64,000 bases of DNA from Monodelphis domestica (Eukaryota; Chordata; Mammalia; Didelphimorphia; Didelphidae). The notes under the pieces are model-generated. The model worked only from the letters and a program-made list of their open reading frames with translations, was not told the origin of the DNA and did not search any database. A program made the translations under genes and the position numbers. The stretch spans positions 78,087,369 through 78,151,368 of the forward strand of contig NC_077232.1 in assembly GCF_027887165.1 (NCBI RefSeq). Direction: 5' to 3'. Shown piece after piece: positions 43,924-56,000 of the stretch; positions within the stretch are counted from its first letter, which is position 1; each line of letters starts with the position of its first letter.

Positions 43924-45599
43924 CAAGGGATGTCTGTGACAAAGATTGCTAAAAAAAAAAATTCTTTGCATTTTCAGTCCACCGTCCAGTGGTTTTCACA
44001 TAGTAGTGTTGGTGGAATAGAGTTAAATTGTTTTCATTTATGTTTTTACTATTTGATACTTTATTTTTTTTAAGATGATCAATATTTCAGCTGAGGAGAG
44101 AATAAAAAGAATCCCAGGCATCTCAACTGCAGCTGAGCACTGGACACAATCACCACTATACACTTGCAGTTCAGTGGTGAAATGTGGGCTGGTTGGTTGT
44201 ATTTATATTATTTTAAAGAAAAAATGCTTCTGTAAATGGTTGTAGCTGAATGGGGCCACCATGTTTCTCTCTTCTGACTCAATGGCTCAAGTCTCCATCA
44301 AAGAACATGCACAGAAATCTCCTCTCAGTTTATGGTTCTAAGAATGTGTAATAACACCTACCTCCCATGATTGTGGAAAGGATGAGATATTTGTAAAGTG
44401 TTCAGCAATCTTTAAAGTTATATAAATATTAGCTTTTTTTTGAGACTCTGAGTCTGCCATAGATTTCTGTACCCACCCATAGCTACCCTCCAAACTTATA
44501 CATTCACACTGATTCTCAAAGCACTTAAGATGTGTTGCTCTGCTTCCACATCTTGTCCCACCTGGTGACCCTCAATAATTCTCTAAGTATCTGCAGGACT
44601 GGAACCTTTTGTAGATGACTCATCTGACTCTTGAAGCCATTTGTACCAATGCCAGACTTAACTTCTCTCTGCCCTTTGTCTCTCTGTCTTTGAGGACAGT
44701 GCTAAGGATGATGGCTACATGGGTGGACAGGAAGGGCTAAAACAAATTGGTTTCATCATGTTTTGGTGCAGACTGCTGCACCACCTGGCTTGGAGAACAC
44801 AAGGCAGCAACTGCTGGAATACAGCTGATTTTGGGGAAGGAAATGTATGGCAGACATCAGGAATGCTTTTTTACAAAATGCTTTCCCTCCTCTCCCCATA
44901 GACATGTTGTGTCAAAAAGCACTGCTTCAGGCTTTATCAATTGCACTTGCAGACATGGAGAGATCACAACTAAAGCAGAGTCTTTGGAGAACTAGGTTGG
45001 TCTACCTTCCAGTCCAAGATGTCTCTAGATACTTGTCAGGATCATGGGATGAGCCCAGTTTGGCATCAGAGGCCTTGGTTTAAATCTCAGCTCTCCCACT
45101 TGCTTGCTATGTGAGCTCAGGCAAGTCACCGAACCTGTGTCCAGATCTCATCTTTCTCATCAGTAGAATGAGGCACTTGCACAAGACAGTCTCTAAGGTC
45201 CCTTCTATTGCCAAGTCCATGACTATGACTTTGGTTCCTATTTGGGTTCTGTTACCTACCATTGATATAACAGGGGATTTAGGCCTGGAAGCAACCTGGG
45301 ACATCATCTAGGCCAAACTTCTCATTTTATAAATTTCATAGGTCCACAGAGGAAAGGGACTCATCCGAGGTCACACAGTCAGGGGGATTTGAACCAACGT
45401 CCTCAGACTGAATCTATCTATAGCTCTTTACACTGTACTGGTGCCTCACTTCTATATGATCTTAGACAAATTGCTTCTCCTGGGGCCTGTCTGCTCCTTT
45501 GCAAAATGGAGGGGGAGAGGTCATCATTCCTGGTCCTAGATCCTAGGATCTTGTGAGAACAAGAGCTAATTTCCTCTGTTTAGTTTCTGTCAAAAAGTT
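43924..45599. other. Intergenic, MIR-like patches, otherwise unassigned
   Basis: MIR-like pieces at about 44345-44435 (AAAGGATGAGATATTTGTAA), 45060-45230 (sense; TTTAAATCTCAGCTCTCCC) and 45300-45420 (antisense). The 82-codon frame at 44747-44995 resembles nothing I know. Confidence 0.45.
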
Positions 45600-45812
45600 T
45601 ACAAGCTAGGGAGCAGCTACATGGTTCAGAACAGAGAACCAGGACTACAAATGAGAGGTCCTGGTTTCAAATGTGGCCTCAGATACTTCCTAGCTGTGTT
45701 ACCTGGGCAAGTCACTTGACCCCCATTGCCTAGCCCTTACCACTCTTCTGCCTTGGAACCAATACACAGTATTGATTCTAAGACAGAAAGTAAGGGTTAA
45801 AAAAAAAAGTTC
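45600..45812 (+). mobile_element. Marsupial tRNA-derived SINE
   Basis: GGGAGCAGCTACATGGTTCA, GGGCAAGTCACTTGACCCC, GGAACCAATACACAGTATTG, tail AAGGGTTAAAAAAAA. Confidence 0.92.
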
Positions 45813-47171
45813 ACAAGCTCCTTTTAAAAAATTGTACCTGTTTTGGTTAGATGATAGAAACTGTGATTAGCAGGGCTTCCCTTTCTTGAACAACTTTTGG
45901 GAAGCTCAGTGCCAGCTTCAATACCCACTTATCTCAGGTGCCTGCTGAGATCTGCAGGGTTCTTTGCTATTTTCAGGTGATCTTGGCTGTTTTTCCCTTA
46001 TTTTTTGGTATTTTAAAGTATGTTTAATTTTGTGTCCTAGGAAATTTAAAACATTAAAGTATAAATTTAATTTTATTGGCCAATTCAGATCCTTTTCAGA
46101 CCAGGTGGGCCATAAAACCCAAGTTCTCAAACAAAGCAAACAAATCTAAGTTATTTATCTGAACATCAGTTTTCTCACATATAAAAGAAATTAAATCAGA
46201 CTTCACCTGACCCTTCCAGGATGAAGTTGAATCTCTTTCCTTCCTTCCTTCTCTGTTTGTGTCATCTATCTATAACAAATCTATCCATCTCACCTATCCA
46301 TCTTCTACATTCACCCTCAGCCAGGGTGAGTGAGGACGTAAGAAAGTAAACACAAAACCATGTGATTCCTCCTATTTATTGGAATGAGAAGTTCATACCA
46401 TTTTTGCTAAGGGAGCCCAACACTCACCAAGCCTCTTTCAATTGCCCAATATAATAAATGCTAGGAAAACAGGCGCAACTACCAGATGTATCTGACATAG
46501 CTAGATAGATATACTGCATCCCCTGCAAAGAGGGGAAGGTCTGTCTTTGTATTTAGACAATGACACTGATTACTTCTGTCCCAGAGCTGTGGACTTCTGT
46601 CTTACTTAAGATGATCAGGATTCTTCTCTTGTCCTTTAAAATACCTTAAAGAAAATAAAATAAAATGCCTTTATGGTATAGACTTTTATATATCAAAGAT
46701 AATGAAGGTGCTTACTCTTGTCCTTAGAAGTTGTACTGAGAAACAACTATCAATACTGCAGTCAACCCAAAGGACTGAGCTTGAGGGCCGTAGTTTGGGT
46801 GTGGGGCAAAGGAAATAGTTACAATTAAGATTCTAATTCCTGAAGCTTTGGAAATCATATTTTGCTAACACATGCCTTAGCTTTAGCTTTCTTTCCTGTG
46901 GCCTACAGTGGATTATCTAGTCTGAAACAAACTGGTGGGAGGGAATACAAGAGCTGGAGATAGGAAGGGAGAGGCAAGAGGAAGGGAGGAGCAAGGGGTA
47001 GGATAGGAAAGAGAGAGTTCAAATAAAACAGAAATCTAGAATTAAACTTCCCACTGAAATGATATCATTTTGCTAAGGGCAGGCCTAGGAGCCATGCCTA
47101 TCTGGTACATTTGTGTGGGCAGGCTACAAGCCTGAAATGGGAGAACAGTATTGACTTGTGTAACAATCATG
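45813..47171. other. Intergenic, unassigned
   Basis: No gene or clear repeat. This stretch may include the end of the TMEM129 3' UTR, but no minus-strand AATAAA is seen within 1.3 kb of the stop; TTTATT (AATAAA on minus) occurs near 46375. Confidence 0.35.
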
Positions 47172-47190
47172 AAGAATAAACTTTAAAAAA

Positions 47191-47396
47191 AATTTTTTTT
47201 TAAACCCTTACCTTCTGTCTTAAGAATCAATACTGTGTATTGGTTCCAAGACAGAAGAATGGTAAGGGCTAGGCAATGGGGGTCAAGTGACTTGCCCAAG
47301 GTCACACAGCTAGGAAGTGTCTGAGGACAGATCTGAACCTAGGGCCTTCCGTCTCTAGGCCTGGCTCTCAATCCACTGAACCATCCAGCTGCCCCC
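47191..47396 (-). mobile_element. Marsupial tRNA-derived SINE with clear target duplication
   Basis: ACCCTTACCTTCTGTCTTA to CCATCCAGCTGCCCC. The duplication AAGAATAAACTTT plus an A run lies at 47172-47190 and 47397-47416. It probably sits in or just past the TMEM129 3' UTR. Confidence 0.95.
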
Positions 47397-47825
47397 AAGA
47401 ATAAACTTTTAAAAAAGGCTCCAGTAAAAGAAAGCTCAGTTCCTGTCAGGGATAGTGTCTGACTTGTTTTTTTTTTTAATAGCCCTTTGCTTGTCTAGTT
47501 ACACCGAGGAAGATGGACAATCTCCCTGGAATCTTTCACTCTCTATGAAGTGAAGAGAGAAGGCATTTTCTTTCTACAAATGCCAGGGGCAGGGTGGCAG
47601 TATCAGGTCTTCCTTCCAAAGTCTGGAAGTGAAAGTCTTGCCCTGCCTCCTCCCTTTCCCCCAAGCCCCCCACCCAATCTGGGAACAAGGTGAAATAAGC
47701 AGCCTCCTGAGGAGGCTGGGCCAGGCCCAAGGAGCTAGTGAGGGGGAGACGTGATGGCATCTATCAGATGGTGATGCTCAGCCTGCCGGGACCTCCCCCA
47801 GGAGCATGTCCCTGTTTAGGGAAGG

Positions 47826-48074
47826 TCAGTGGATGATGCACACGTCCAGGATGCAGAATTTGGCCCTGCAGGTGGGGCAAGGCACTTGGCTAGAGAGCCA
47901 GGTCTCTGGGTGCTGCTGATCCTGGCGGCTGGCAAACCACTTCCCCATGCACGTCAGACACCACATGGGGCGGCAGTAACACTGCTGGCACTCGCCCTCG
48001 TTGGACTCTTGGCAGTTCTTCACTAGCTTGATGTTGGCACTTATCTGCATGCAGCCAATGCAGGGCTCCAGTTC
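47826..48074 (-). CDS. TMEM129: TMEM129 last coding exon, cysteine-rich C4C4 domain
   Basis: Eighty-two residues and a stop. Cysteines occur as CIGC, KNC, ECQQCYCRPMWCLTC, CPTC, FC and VC, the conserved metal-binding pattern, and the block MWCLTCMGKWFASRQD matches human. The acceptor is CGGAAG at 48075-48080. The exon follows PSNQ of the previous exon, matching human ...SSQELEACIGC. Confidence 0.95.
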   Translation of the reverse strand, partial: ELEPCIGCMQISANIKLVKNCQESNEGECQQCYCRPMWCLTCMGKWFASRQDQQHPETWLSSQVPCPTCRAKFCILDVCIIH

Positions 48075-51000
48075 CTTCCGGGGCATGGGGGACCACGGTG
48101 AAGAAAACAAGGCAGGGGGAAAAAAAAGGCAAAATATTAACTCTATTTCTGGAAGATATCTGTAGTTCAAGGCTTTTATTTAATGCAAAGGATGCACCCA
48201 ATTCAGAAAACAATAGTAACAATGACTCACATTTCCATAGTGTCTGAAGGCTTTAGGAAGGTCTGGGGATGGGGCCAGTAAAACAACTCTTATCCTGATT
48301 TTAATAGAAGAATCACCAAGCTTCAATAGGGAAATTAAGTTGCCCAAGGTCCTGGAGGCCCATGGCCCTGTGGGGGTTAAGTTAGCCAATGTCTGTGATA
48401 TATGTGCTGAGAGCTACATATGTGAAGGCACCACTGACAGGGGACATCAGGGAGGGCTTCTTGGAGGAGCAAGAGAAGGAGGTATTTGATTTTGGTTTTA
48501 AAGGATGAGTAGAAATTCAGCAAGGAGAAGGGAATGTCGTAGAACACATCCAAAGAGACAGAGGTGGGGAAGTTCAAGGGGGTTCAGAAGATGACAAGGA
48601 GTTGGGTTCAGGATTTAAAGCGGAGATGGAGAGGAGATGACTGAATGACAAACAGGAGCTTCAGCTTTATTTGGCAGGTGACGGGGCACTCCTGGAAAGT
48701 ACTCAAGAGAGGAAGGACTGACTTGGCCAGAGCTTTCCCATTTATCTTCCTGAATAGAAAGAAAAGAGGGAAATGGGGTGAGGAAAGCTATAACTGTAAA
48801 GAATTAATTCCAAGCCAGCTCTGATTCTGCCTCTTTTCCTCTCTCCTCAGCCCCTAATCCATCACTAAGTCAGACTAAAAGGAAAATTTCCCAACAATCT
48901 GAACTAAGAGGAAGATGGGCTGCCTCAGGAGGCTTCCTGCCTGAGTGGCCTTAGTTTCTTGAGTAAATGCACCAAATAAAAAGGCCTGTTGCTTTCAGCA
49001 CTGGCTGGACACTCTAATCCTTCTGGAAAGCCTCCTTTTAGGTCCCCAAACACCAAACTGAACTGGGATTCTCCCAAACAGGCCTCTACTCTTTCCCTTT
49101 CAATATCTTTTGGGGCTCTCTGAATCTTTTTTGACCTTCAAGATCCAACTCAGGACTGGAATCTAGGGTGGGTGGGAAAGCAGGAAGTGGGTGATCATAT
49201 GGTCTGTCCTGAATTGTTATTTAACTTCCATGTGGCTATGCCTCATCTTGCCAACAAGAGCATGGGTTCCCCAAGGACAAGGGGACTGTCTTGTGTTTAT
49301 TTTTGTGTTCTTCCTTCCTTTGCACTAAATACAGTAAGTACGCAAGTATTTATTGACCATTTACTGCCTAGCTATAGTAGGTGCTCAATAAATATTTGCT
49401 GAATTGAATTTAATTAAATCTTTTTTTTTTCCAACCAATTTATCACTTGGTTCCTTGGAGCCACCCTCCCTGATTAAGACAAATTTAAGATTATGAAAAG
49501 GAATTTCTTATGGTACAAAAGAAGCAACACATTATCCAGGCTCCCTCAGAACCAATTAAACAGGAAGCATATATTGTCTCCTGCTGGGCATTAATTTAAA
49601 CCCAAGTGAAAAACTCTCCTTCCTTTATCCATCTGTACCCAGAGATACATTCGCAAACAAGCAAGGCTAGAGTTTTAAAGCTCATGTTGGTGAATACAAA
49701 AGTGACAAAGTCTACAATAAAGAGGGTCAGGATAGCTTTTAATCTAAAATACTCAACTTAATTAAATTAAATATTTATTAAGCTCCTACTGTATGAAGAA
49801 TTTAGACAAGAATAATAACTTCCATTTCCAGAGCATTTTACGGTTTACAAACTGTTTTCCTACCTATTATTGTTATTTTTTTAAAATAGCTAAAACTATG
49901 TTCCCATCCCATGCTGGGGCTTATGGTTGGGGTAAGGGCCCAAACAAAAACACAGGTAACTAGATGTGATGGATGCATTAGAGAAGAGTGAACTGCCCTG
50001 CACTGGGGGAATTCCGAGTGTCAGTTAGGAAGAGGAAGTATCAGAGGTAGCATTTTATATCCTGGCCTTAAAGGGAGGGAGAGACTTCAAAGATGGAAAG
50101 GAAGAGGGACTGGGGGGGTGAAAAAGCACAGGGGGAAGGAGAGGGAAGGGTCTGTACATGGTGGAGAGAGTTCAGGCAGACTGTAGAAGGCCTCAAATGC
50201 CAGGCCTATACTTCCCTTGTGACAGTTAATGGGACCTCTGAATATTATGAAGATTGGATTTGGCTCTCCCCTGATTGTAACAATGAAGGTACTTGGCTCT
50301 TCCTTGATTGTGAAGATTAAAATTGTAATCCCCTGTCTATTTTTAGATTTTAATCATCACAAGTGTAAAAACAGTACTTAAAAGTTAAATATGGAGATCT
50401 ACCCATTTTGGGATTTAACCAAAAAAGGTATGAACACCCATCTCACACAGAGTGGGAAGTCTGTGACTCGAGTGTGAAAGAGTGGATGACAAATCAGAAT
50501 CGACTGACTGCCTTCTAGGAGGTCCCAGAGTGGAGCATGGGCTGTGATTGGTAGATGTAAAGATTAAGAGAAGTAATGCAGGAAAAAATGTCTTTAAAAG
50601 AAAGAGACAAAGGCCTGAACTGACTTAGTTCTGGAAGTTCAACTTGGACTTCCACTTCTGCTGGAGTTCCATTGGCAGTTCTATGCTGACTGGACCTGTT
50701 TTTCCTGGTGACCCTGTTCCTTTGAAATGACATGTGGTAAGTGTAAAGGCTGACTCCCTTTCCCTTTGCCTTTCTGGAGGCACTAGCCTCTGGAGAGGCC
50801 TATTGTCTTGGGGCTCCTTTCCCTTGGCAGGGACCTCTGAACTCCTGCCTGGCTCAAGAAGAAGCCAGAGAAGCTATCTCTCTCTTTTGCTTCTCACTCT
50901 CTTCCTTAATATCTTCACTCTTTATTGTAAAATAAACTACCATAAATTCCATTCTGACTTTAGTAATTCATTTGGGATTTAGTAATTAAGTCCCTGGCGA

Positions 51001-52989
51001 CAACTAAATATTATTCAGTCTAACCAATAGATTTAACAATATGTTGACCAGAGCAGCGATGGCCCATATCTGTACTTGCAGCATGGGAAACATGGACTGG
51101 AATGGGGAGGGAATAGGAATGGGAACAGTAAGGCATAAAGAGACCTGGAGCTGAAGGGGGCCTTCAAGGCCACCTAGTCTATAGACATTTTACAGTTGAG
51201 GAAATTGAAGCTAATGCAGATGAAAGGACTTCCTCAGGGTTGCACAGGTACTCAGTGTCAGAGACAAGATTTGAACCCATGCCCTCCCAACTCCAGGCCT
51301 GACTCTATCCACTGAGTCTCCTAGCTGCTCCTGTCAAGGGGTTTTGAGACACAGAGATGGGGAGAAGAGAGGATTCGGGGTGTCTGTTTTCTTGGGGAAC
51401 TCTGAAGTGAGTTTCTTAGCCAAGAGGTCCTGCAGGGAGCTTGAGAAGAGAGGGGAAGGCCAGGACAGACGATCACACTAATGCTTGTTCACACGGAGGG
51501 GGAATATGGAAAGCTAATGCAAAGGGCTATAGTAAGCACTGAATTGATGGATGCTGACCCCACCAGCTTCAAACCTAGGCATAATTCAGACTCAGTTATG
51601 TTTACCAGAATATAATTAGAATACTTCTTGTTGGGGCCAGATGACATTGTGGAACATCAATGTGAAGGAGGTCTGGGCCAGCATGGAGGCAGGACATCAG
51701 CATCCATGGATGGCGTGAGACTTTAGGAGACAGAAGAAGGTTTGGGGGCCCCCAGGGGCTCTGGGATAGAGGAGTAATTAGGGAGGGGAAATGATGAGTA
51801 GGCACTGCTATAATTAAGACAAGGAAATCACTGGAGACCTCTAAGGAAAGTGTGAAGATGTTCTCCAGATGGGCCATGTGGGGGAAGAAAGCTAGAAACA
51901 AGGGTTTGGAAACATAATGAGGTGTGACTGATGGAATGGATATCCTCTGGCACAGAATGGGGATCATGGCATTTCATGTCTAGTAAATAAAATCTAGGAG
52001 GTGAAAAAAGAGAATAAAATGTGACATATTTATCCCTGTCTCCTAAAAGAGAAGACTAAGACTCAAAAGAGTTTTCCTTCTCTTAATGGCTATAATAAAT
52101 AGATCTCTATCCTGAAGAGTGCAGGGCTTTTGGGAAGCTGGCAGGGAAGGCCTCTCCCTCCTCAACTACCACCTCCGATGCTGTCCCTACTTCCCACAGA
52201 CAGACTACAGATAATAACAGCTCTTCAGGTTATTAGCATTTGAAATTTGCAAAGTGCCTTCTATAATAACCCTGAGAGGAAGGCCAATGCAAAGGTTTTA
52301 TTATTCCCATTTTACAGAACAGAAAACTGAGAGAGGGGAAAGTACACATCTAGGAAGTATCTAAGTCAGGATTCAAATCTCTTGACTCCAATTCTAACAC
52401 AATGGTACCATGCTCACTCTCACGCTGACAAGTAGTGTAATTATATACTGATAAATATAACAACTGATTCTGAATTATCTATAGGTTTGAAGCTGGTTAA
52501 GATCAGCATCCATTGATTAAGTGCTTACTATATTCCAGGCACTAAGCCTCATGTTTGCCATTAGCTTTCCGTATTTCCTTGCACCCAATGTGAAGAAGCA
52601 TCTTCTGCCTAAGAGTTCTCCATCTCTTCTTATTTTGTACCCCCCCCCCCCCATCCCACAGGACAAGTAAGTTCCTGAGGGGATCAGGCCTCTTCCATCT
52701 GGTTTAAAGCACATCCCAGGCCAGTATCTCCAGGGACAATAAAAACTGCTTCGAACAGGAGGTGGAGCAAAGAGCCTGAATAATGCAGAAACTAGATACT
52801 CTACTGCTCAAGCTTGAAGTTTTACAAATATTTTTTTTTTCATGGCTGCCCTGGGGGATGGACAGTGAAAGTATTATTATGAACAGTTTGGAGAGGAGGG
52901 AGCTCAGGTCAAGAGAGTGAAATTACTTGGTAAGGTTAGGGTGGAGAAGAAAGGGAGGGAGGGGAGGAGAGAGACACACACATACAAAG

Positions 52990-53069
<80 letters not shown>

Positions 53070-56000
53070 TGTGAGTATATGTTGTTTGCATAGCACAGAA
53101 GTCACAGAAGCACCCAATGCTTGAAGGGTTTTTGGAAGACAGTATAGGGACAGGAAAGAAGACAGCTAGGGACAGAGCCTTGGGGAATCCCCCCATCTTC
53201 TGGGGTGGGAAAGTGGATAAGCAGCCAGGAAAGGGGGCAAGCTAATGCTGTCCATCTTGGCACACACCCCATTAATGAAAAGATGTTTGGATGTCTGTCT
53301 GTCTCCCTTCCAGAACTGTCTGCACAGAAAGTCACTTTTATCTGTCTAGCCATGCTTCCTTTCCTGCTGCCTCCACACATGCCCAGGTCATTCCTCATCC
53401 TTCAAAAACAAGCATAAAACCTTTCATATGAGCCTGCCAGGCCCTCAAGCTACAGCCTATGTCTTTTCCCCACCAAACTCTCAGAAGAAGCCTTCTCCAT
53501 TTGTTTCTATCTCCTCAGCTCCCACTCACATTGTAGCTCTGGCTTCACCTCATTTCTCCAAGGCTTCAGTTCTCTCTCAAATGCTAGATCCAATGGCCCT
53601 TTCTCAGGCTTCTCATTTCTTACCCTTCAGTTTGCTCTGGACACTGCTGATCCCTTCACCCAGGGCTCCCTCTCCTGGTTGAGCTTCCAACTTGGCTGTC
53701 TCATGGTCCTCCTCCCACTCCTCTTCCTCAGCTTCTCTATGGAACTGTCCTCCACCCATCCGTGGCCCACTCCCAATCTGGTGGGGACCCACACTATCTG
53801 GGTAATCCTTGCAGCTTGCAGGCTCTCAACCATCACTCTATGCAAATGATTCACAAATCTACACAGTCACTACATGATGTTCCACAGTTTTCCCAATTTC
53901 CCCTGCCTGAAACAGAATTCTTCCTCTTTCCCCCTAACCTCAATAACTCACCTCGTTTCTGTCCAGGGCACCGCCATCCTTCCTGTCACCCCATTTCACA
54001 TCCCTTCCAAATAATTAGCTTTGATAGCTGTCCCCCAACAAATGCATCTGCCCCTTCTTTTTACTCAGTTTGGGGTCATCCTAATTCAGGACCTTGTTCT
54101 TCTCACCTGGATGAATGAAATCACATTCTAATTGACTGGCTAGCCTTCCTCCCTCCCTCCCTCCCTCTCTTCCTTCTTCATTCCTCCTTCCCTCCCTAAC
54201 TTCCTTCTTCTCCCTCTCCTTCCTTCCATCACTCTCTTCCTTCCTTCCTTCCTCCTTTCCCTCTCTTCCCTTATTCCTTCTTCCCTTCCATCTCTCCCTT
54301 CCTTCCTTCTGCTTTTTCCTACGCACTTTCTATAAACAAGCCTGAACTCTCCTCAGGTTGCTTTAGTGTCTTCTAGGGCAAATGACAAATTCTTCTCTTG
54401 GACATTTACCTTCTGGCTTTGACCCCTCTTTTTTTTTTTATCTGAAAAGTTTTAATTAATTAATTTAGAGTATTTTTCCATGGTTACATGATTCATGTTC
54501 TTTTCCTTCCCTTCCCCCCGCATTGGCTTTGGTCCATCTTTGCAGACTTCTTTCTGATTACTCTTTCTCAAGCACTCTATGATTCAGCCAGGCCCACCCT
54601 CTTTTGCAGGCTGTCCCACCATCATTCTTTCTGGAATCCCTAGCCTACTTCAAGACTCATCTGTCACCTCCTACACAAAGTCTTTCCTTAGGAGAAGCTC
54701 GGTGGACACAGAGTTCGAGAGACCTGAATTCAAATCCAGGGTTAGACACACAGGTCCCTTAGCTGTAACCAGAGTCACACGAGTCACCTAATCTGTCTCC
54801 TTCAATTTCTACATCTGTAAAATGAGCATAATAATAACCCCTACCTCCCAAGGTTGCTATAAGACTGAAATGAGATATTTGTAAAATGCGCTGCAAATAT
54901 TAAAAGCACTTTATAAATACTATTTATTGTTGCTATTATTAATTTTCATGTTCTCCCAGTTATGAATGAATTCTTCCATTCCCACCACTGATATCAGTAG
55001 TGGATAGAATGCTTGATTTAAGAGTCAGGAATAAGGGGCAGCTAGGTGGCTCAGTAGAGAGAGAGCCAGGCCTGGAATTGGGAGTACCTCGTTCAAATCT
55101 GGCCTTAGACACTTCCTAGCTATGTGCCTCTGGGCAAGTCACTTAACCACAAATGCCTAGCCCTTTCCATGCTTCTGCCTTGGAACTTGTACTTAGTATT
55201 TCTTCTAAGGCAGAAGGTAAGGGTTTAAAAAAAGAGTCAGGAACACAGAACTTTTTGAAATTTTGCCTCTGACACGTCTTAGCAATATTATCATGGACAA
55301 ATCATTTAAATTCTCTGAGTCTCAGTTTCCTCATCTTTAAAATGGGGATAAAATCTCTTACTGCCCATCTCACAGAATTGTTGAGTGCCTTCAATAAGAT
55401 AAAGCTTGCTGAAAACCTGTGTCAATGTTAGTTATTATAATTATTTTTGGATATACTTATCTGTATCCATGTCACAACATTTCCATAGAATGTTAGCTCC
55501 TTGAGGGCAGGGATTATTTCTTTTCTGTCTCTGTTTACCTGCTTCCTTTGTAAAGGCCTATTGACTTGAACTAAATTGGAAGGATGATTAGAGCCAGTCC
55601 TAACCCTGATCCTGAGGACCCTGCTTCTAGCCACCTTTCTGGCATGGTTGCTTTCAGTTGAAGGGAGTTTGGTGCAACCCTAAAGATATAGGCCCTAGCA
55701 GCTGCCTTCCTGCCTTCTGTGCTGAACTAATAGTATGACACTTTCTCAAATCTCTCCCCTCTCTAGGAAAGAATTTTACATTCATAGCAGTAGTGGGGCA
55801 AATGTCTTTGTCTCTGTTATTCAGAGGAACCAGTTTGTTAAAAGCTGCCTATATGCCAGGGAGTGTGCTAAGTGCTGGGGATACAAAAGAAAGATGGAAA
55901 CAATCCTACTCCCAATGAATTTACATTTTCACTCTTGAGAGAAGCACACAGAAATGTCACCGTGCAAAGACATACACACAGCAGGAAAGTCAAGGCTTAT

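Larger units (their letters stand above)
53400..54690 (+). mobile_element. L2 LINE ORF2 and 3' end, interrupted
   Basis: The frame at about 53835-53865 reads LYANDSQIY, the L2 reverse-transcriptase YADD box with Asn for the first Asp. The 3' part resumes at 54330-54420 and 54530-54690 (TCCTACACAAAGTCTTTCC). It is broken up by the pyrimidine tract and by an L1 fragment. Confidence 0.7.

Noticed and set aside
52923-53196. Serine/leucine- and arginine/glutamate-repeat frames
   Set aside because: Produced by the (AG)n microsatellite.
54081-54326. Lysine/glutamate/arginine-rich 81-codon minus frame
   Set aside because: Antisense reading of the pyrimidine tract.
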